Assembly: GCA_026994735.1 (NCBI GenBank)
Contig: JALWQD010000073.1
Coordinates: forward strand, 1 to 5,870
Source of the DNA: Gammaproteobacteria bacterium
GTDB lineage: Bacteria; Pseudomonadota; Gammaproteobacteria; SZUA-140
Direction: 5' to 3'
DNA length: 5,870 nt
Positions 5,840 through 5,870 of this stretch are shown in pieces. A program made the translations under genes and the position numbers. Under the pieces are notes generated by a model. It was not told the DNA's origin. It ran no database searches and was given only the letters and a program-made list of their open reading frames with translations. Position 1 is the first letter of the stretch. Each line of letters starts with the position of its first letter.

Positions 5840-5870
5840 TATCTTTTCTTCCCGCCATGATATGTTCTTG
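5839..5870 (-). CDS. Possible 3' end of the gene upstream of kdsA (partial)
   Basis: A minus-strand frame entering at the right edge reads ...RTYHGGKKR and ends at TAA (5841-5839), which overlaps the kdsA start as TAATG, a common sign of translational coupling. Only nine codons are visible and the product cannot be recognised. In many gammaproteobacteria the gene before kdsA is pyrG (CTP synthase), but that is synteny, not sequence evidence. The frame that continues into kdsA is also open to the edge, so this call is tentative. Confidence 0.3.
   Translation of the reverse strand, partial: RTYHGGKKR

Noticed and set aside
1..5870. CRISPR arrays, insertion sequences, tRNA or rRNA genes, phage or toxin-antitoxin modules
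   Set aside because: I saw no regularly spaced repeats, transposase motifs, terminal repeats or tRNA-like cloverleaf sequence; apart from short edges the window is filled by six ordinary genes.

Overview
The window is about 5.9 kb of bacterial chromosome with moderate GC. It carries six complete genes in two converging blocks. On the minus strand, reading from the right edge leftwards, the order is kdsA, eno, ftsB, ispDF. The kdsA-eno-ftsB-ispD order (after pyrG) is typical of gammaproteobacteria, and the FtsB and enolase sequences fit that. An ispD-ispF fusion and a Cys-type, metal-dependent KdsA are less typical of the best-known gammaproteobacteria. A Gram-negative gammaproteobacterium outside the enteric/pseudomonad core is therefore the best guess. 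KdsA itself shows that the cell makes Kdo-containing lipopolysaccharide.

Layout. Positions 1-236 are non-coding, with candidate promoters in both directions and a small hairpin. Positions 237-1367 (+) encode a divergent class I-beta DAHP synthase, the first step of aromatic amino acid synthesis. Positions 1387-2085 (+) encode a Crp/Fnr-family regulator without an FNR-type iron-sulfur cysteine cluster. It overlaps by 18 bp, tail to tail, the 3' end of ispDF (2068-3282, -), whose product does two steps of the MEP isoprenoid pathway. Then come ftsB (3337-3645, -), eno (3675-4961, -) and kdsA (5000-5839, -). Gaps in the minus block are 54, 29 and 38 bp, so it reads as one operon. The last bases at the right edge probably include the stop codon of one more upstream operon gene, pyrG by synteny only.

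How the genes fit together. The minus block is housekeeping: Kdo-8-phosphate synthesis, glycolysis, divisome assembly and isoprenoid precursors. Enolase links loosely to its neighbours because it makes phosphoenolpyruvate, which both KdsA and DAHP synthase consume. KdsA and the DAHP synthase are distant homologues with the same fold and related chemistry, encoded here on opposite strands.

I see no evidence for a novel defence, mobile or secondary-metabolite system. The points most worth a second look are: (1) a perfect 14-bp inverted repeat around the start of the Crp/Fnr gene, which on the minus strand is followed by a T-run and could terminate read-through from ispDF; (2) the ispD/ispF junction, which keeps what looks like a former gene boundary one base out of frame; (3) the altered metal-site motifs of the DAHP synthase; and (4) a strong hairpin in the last codons of eno.
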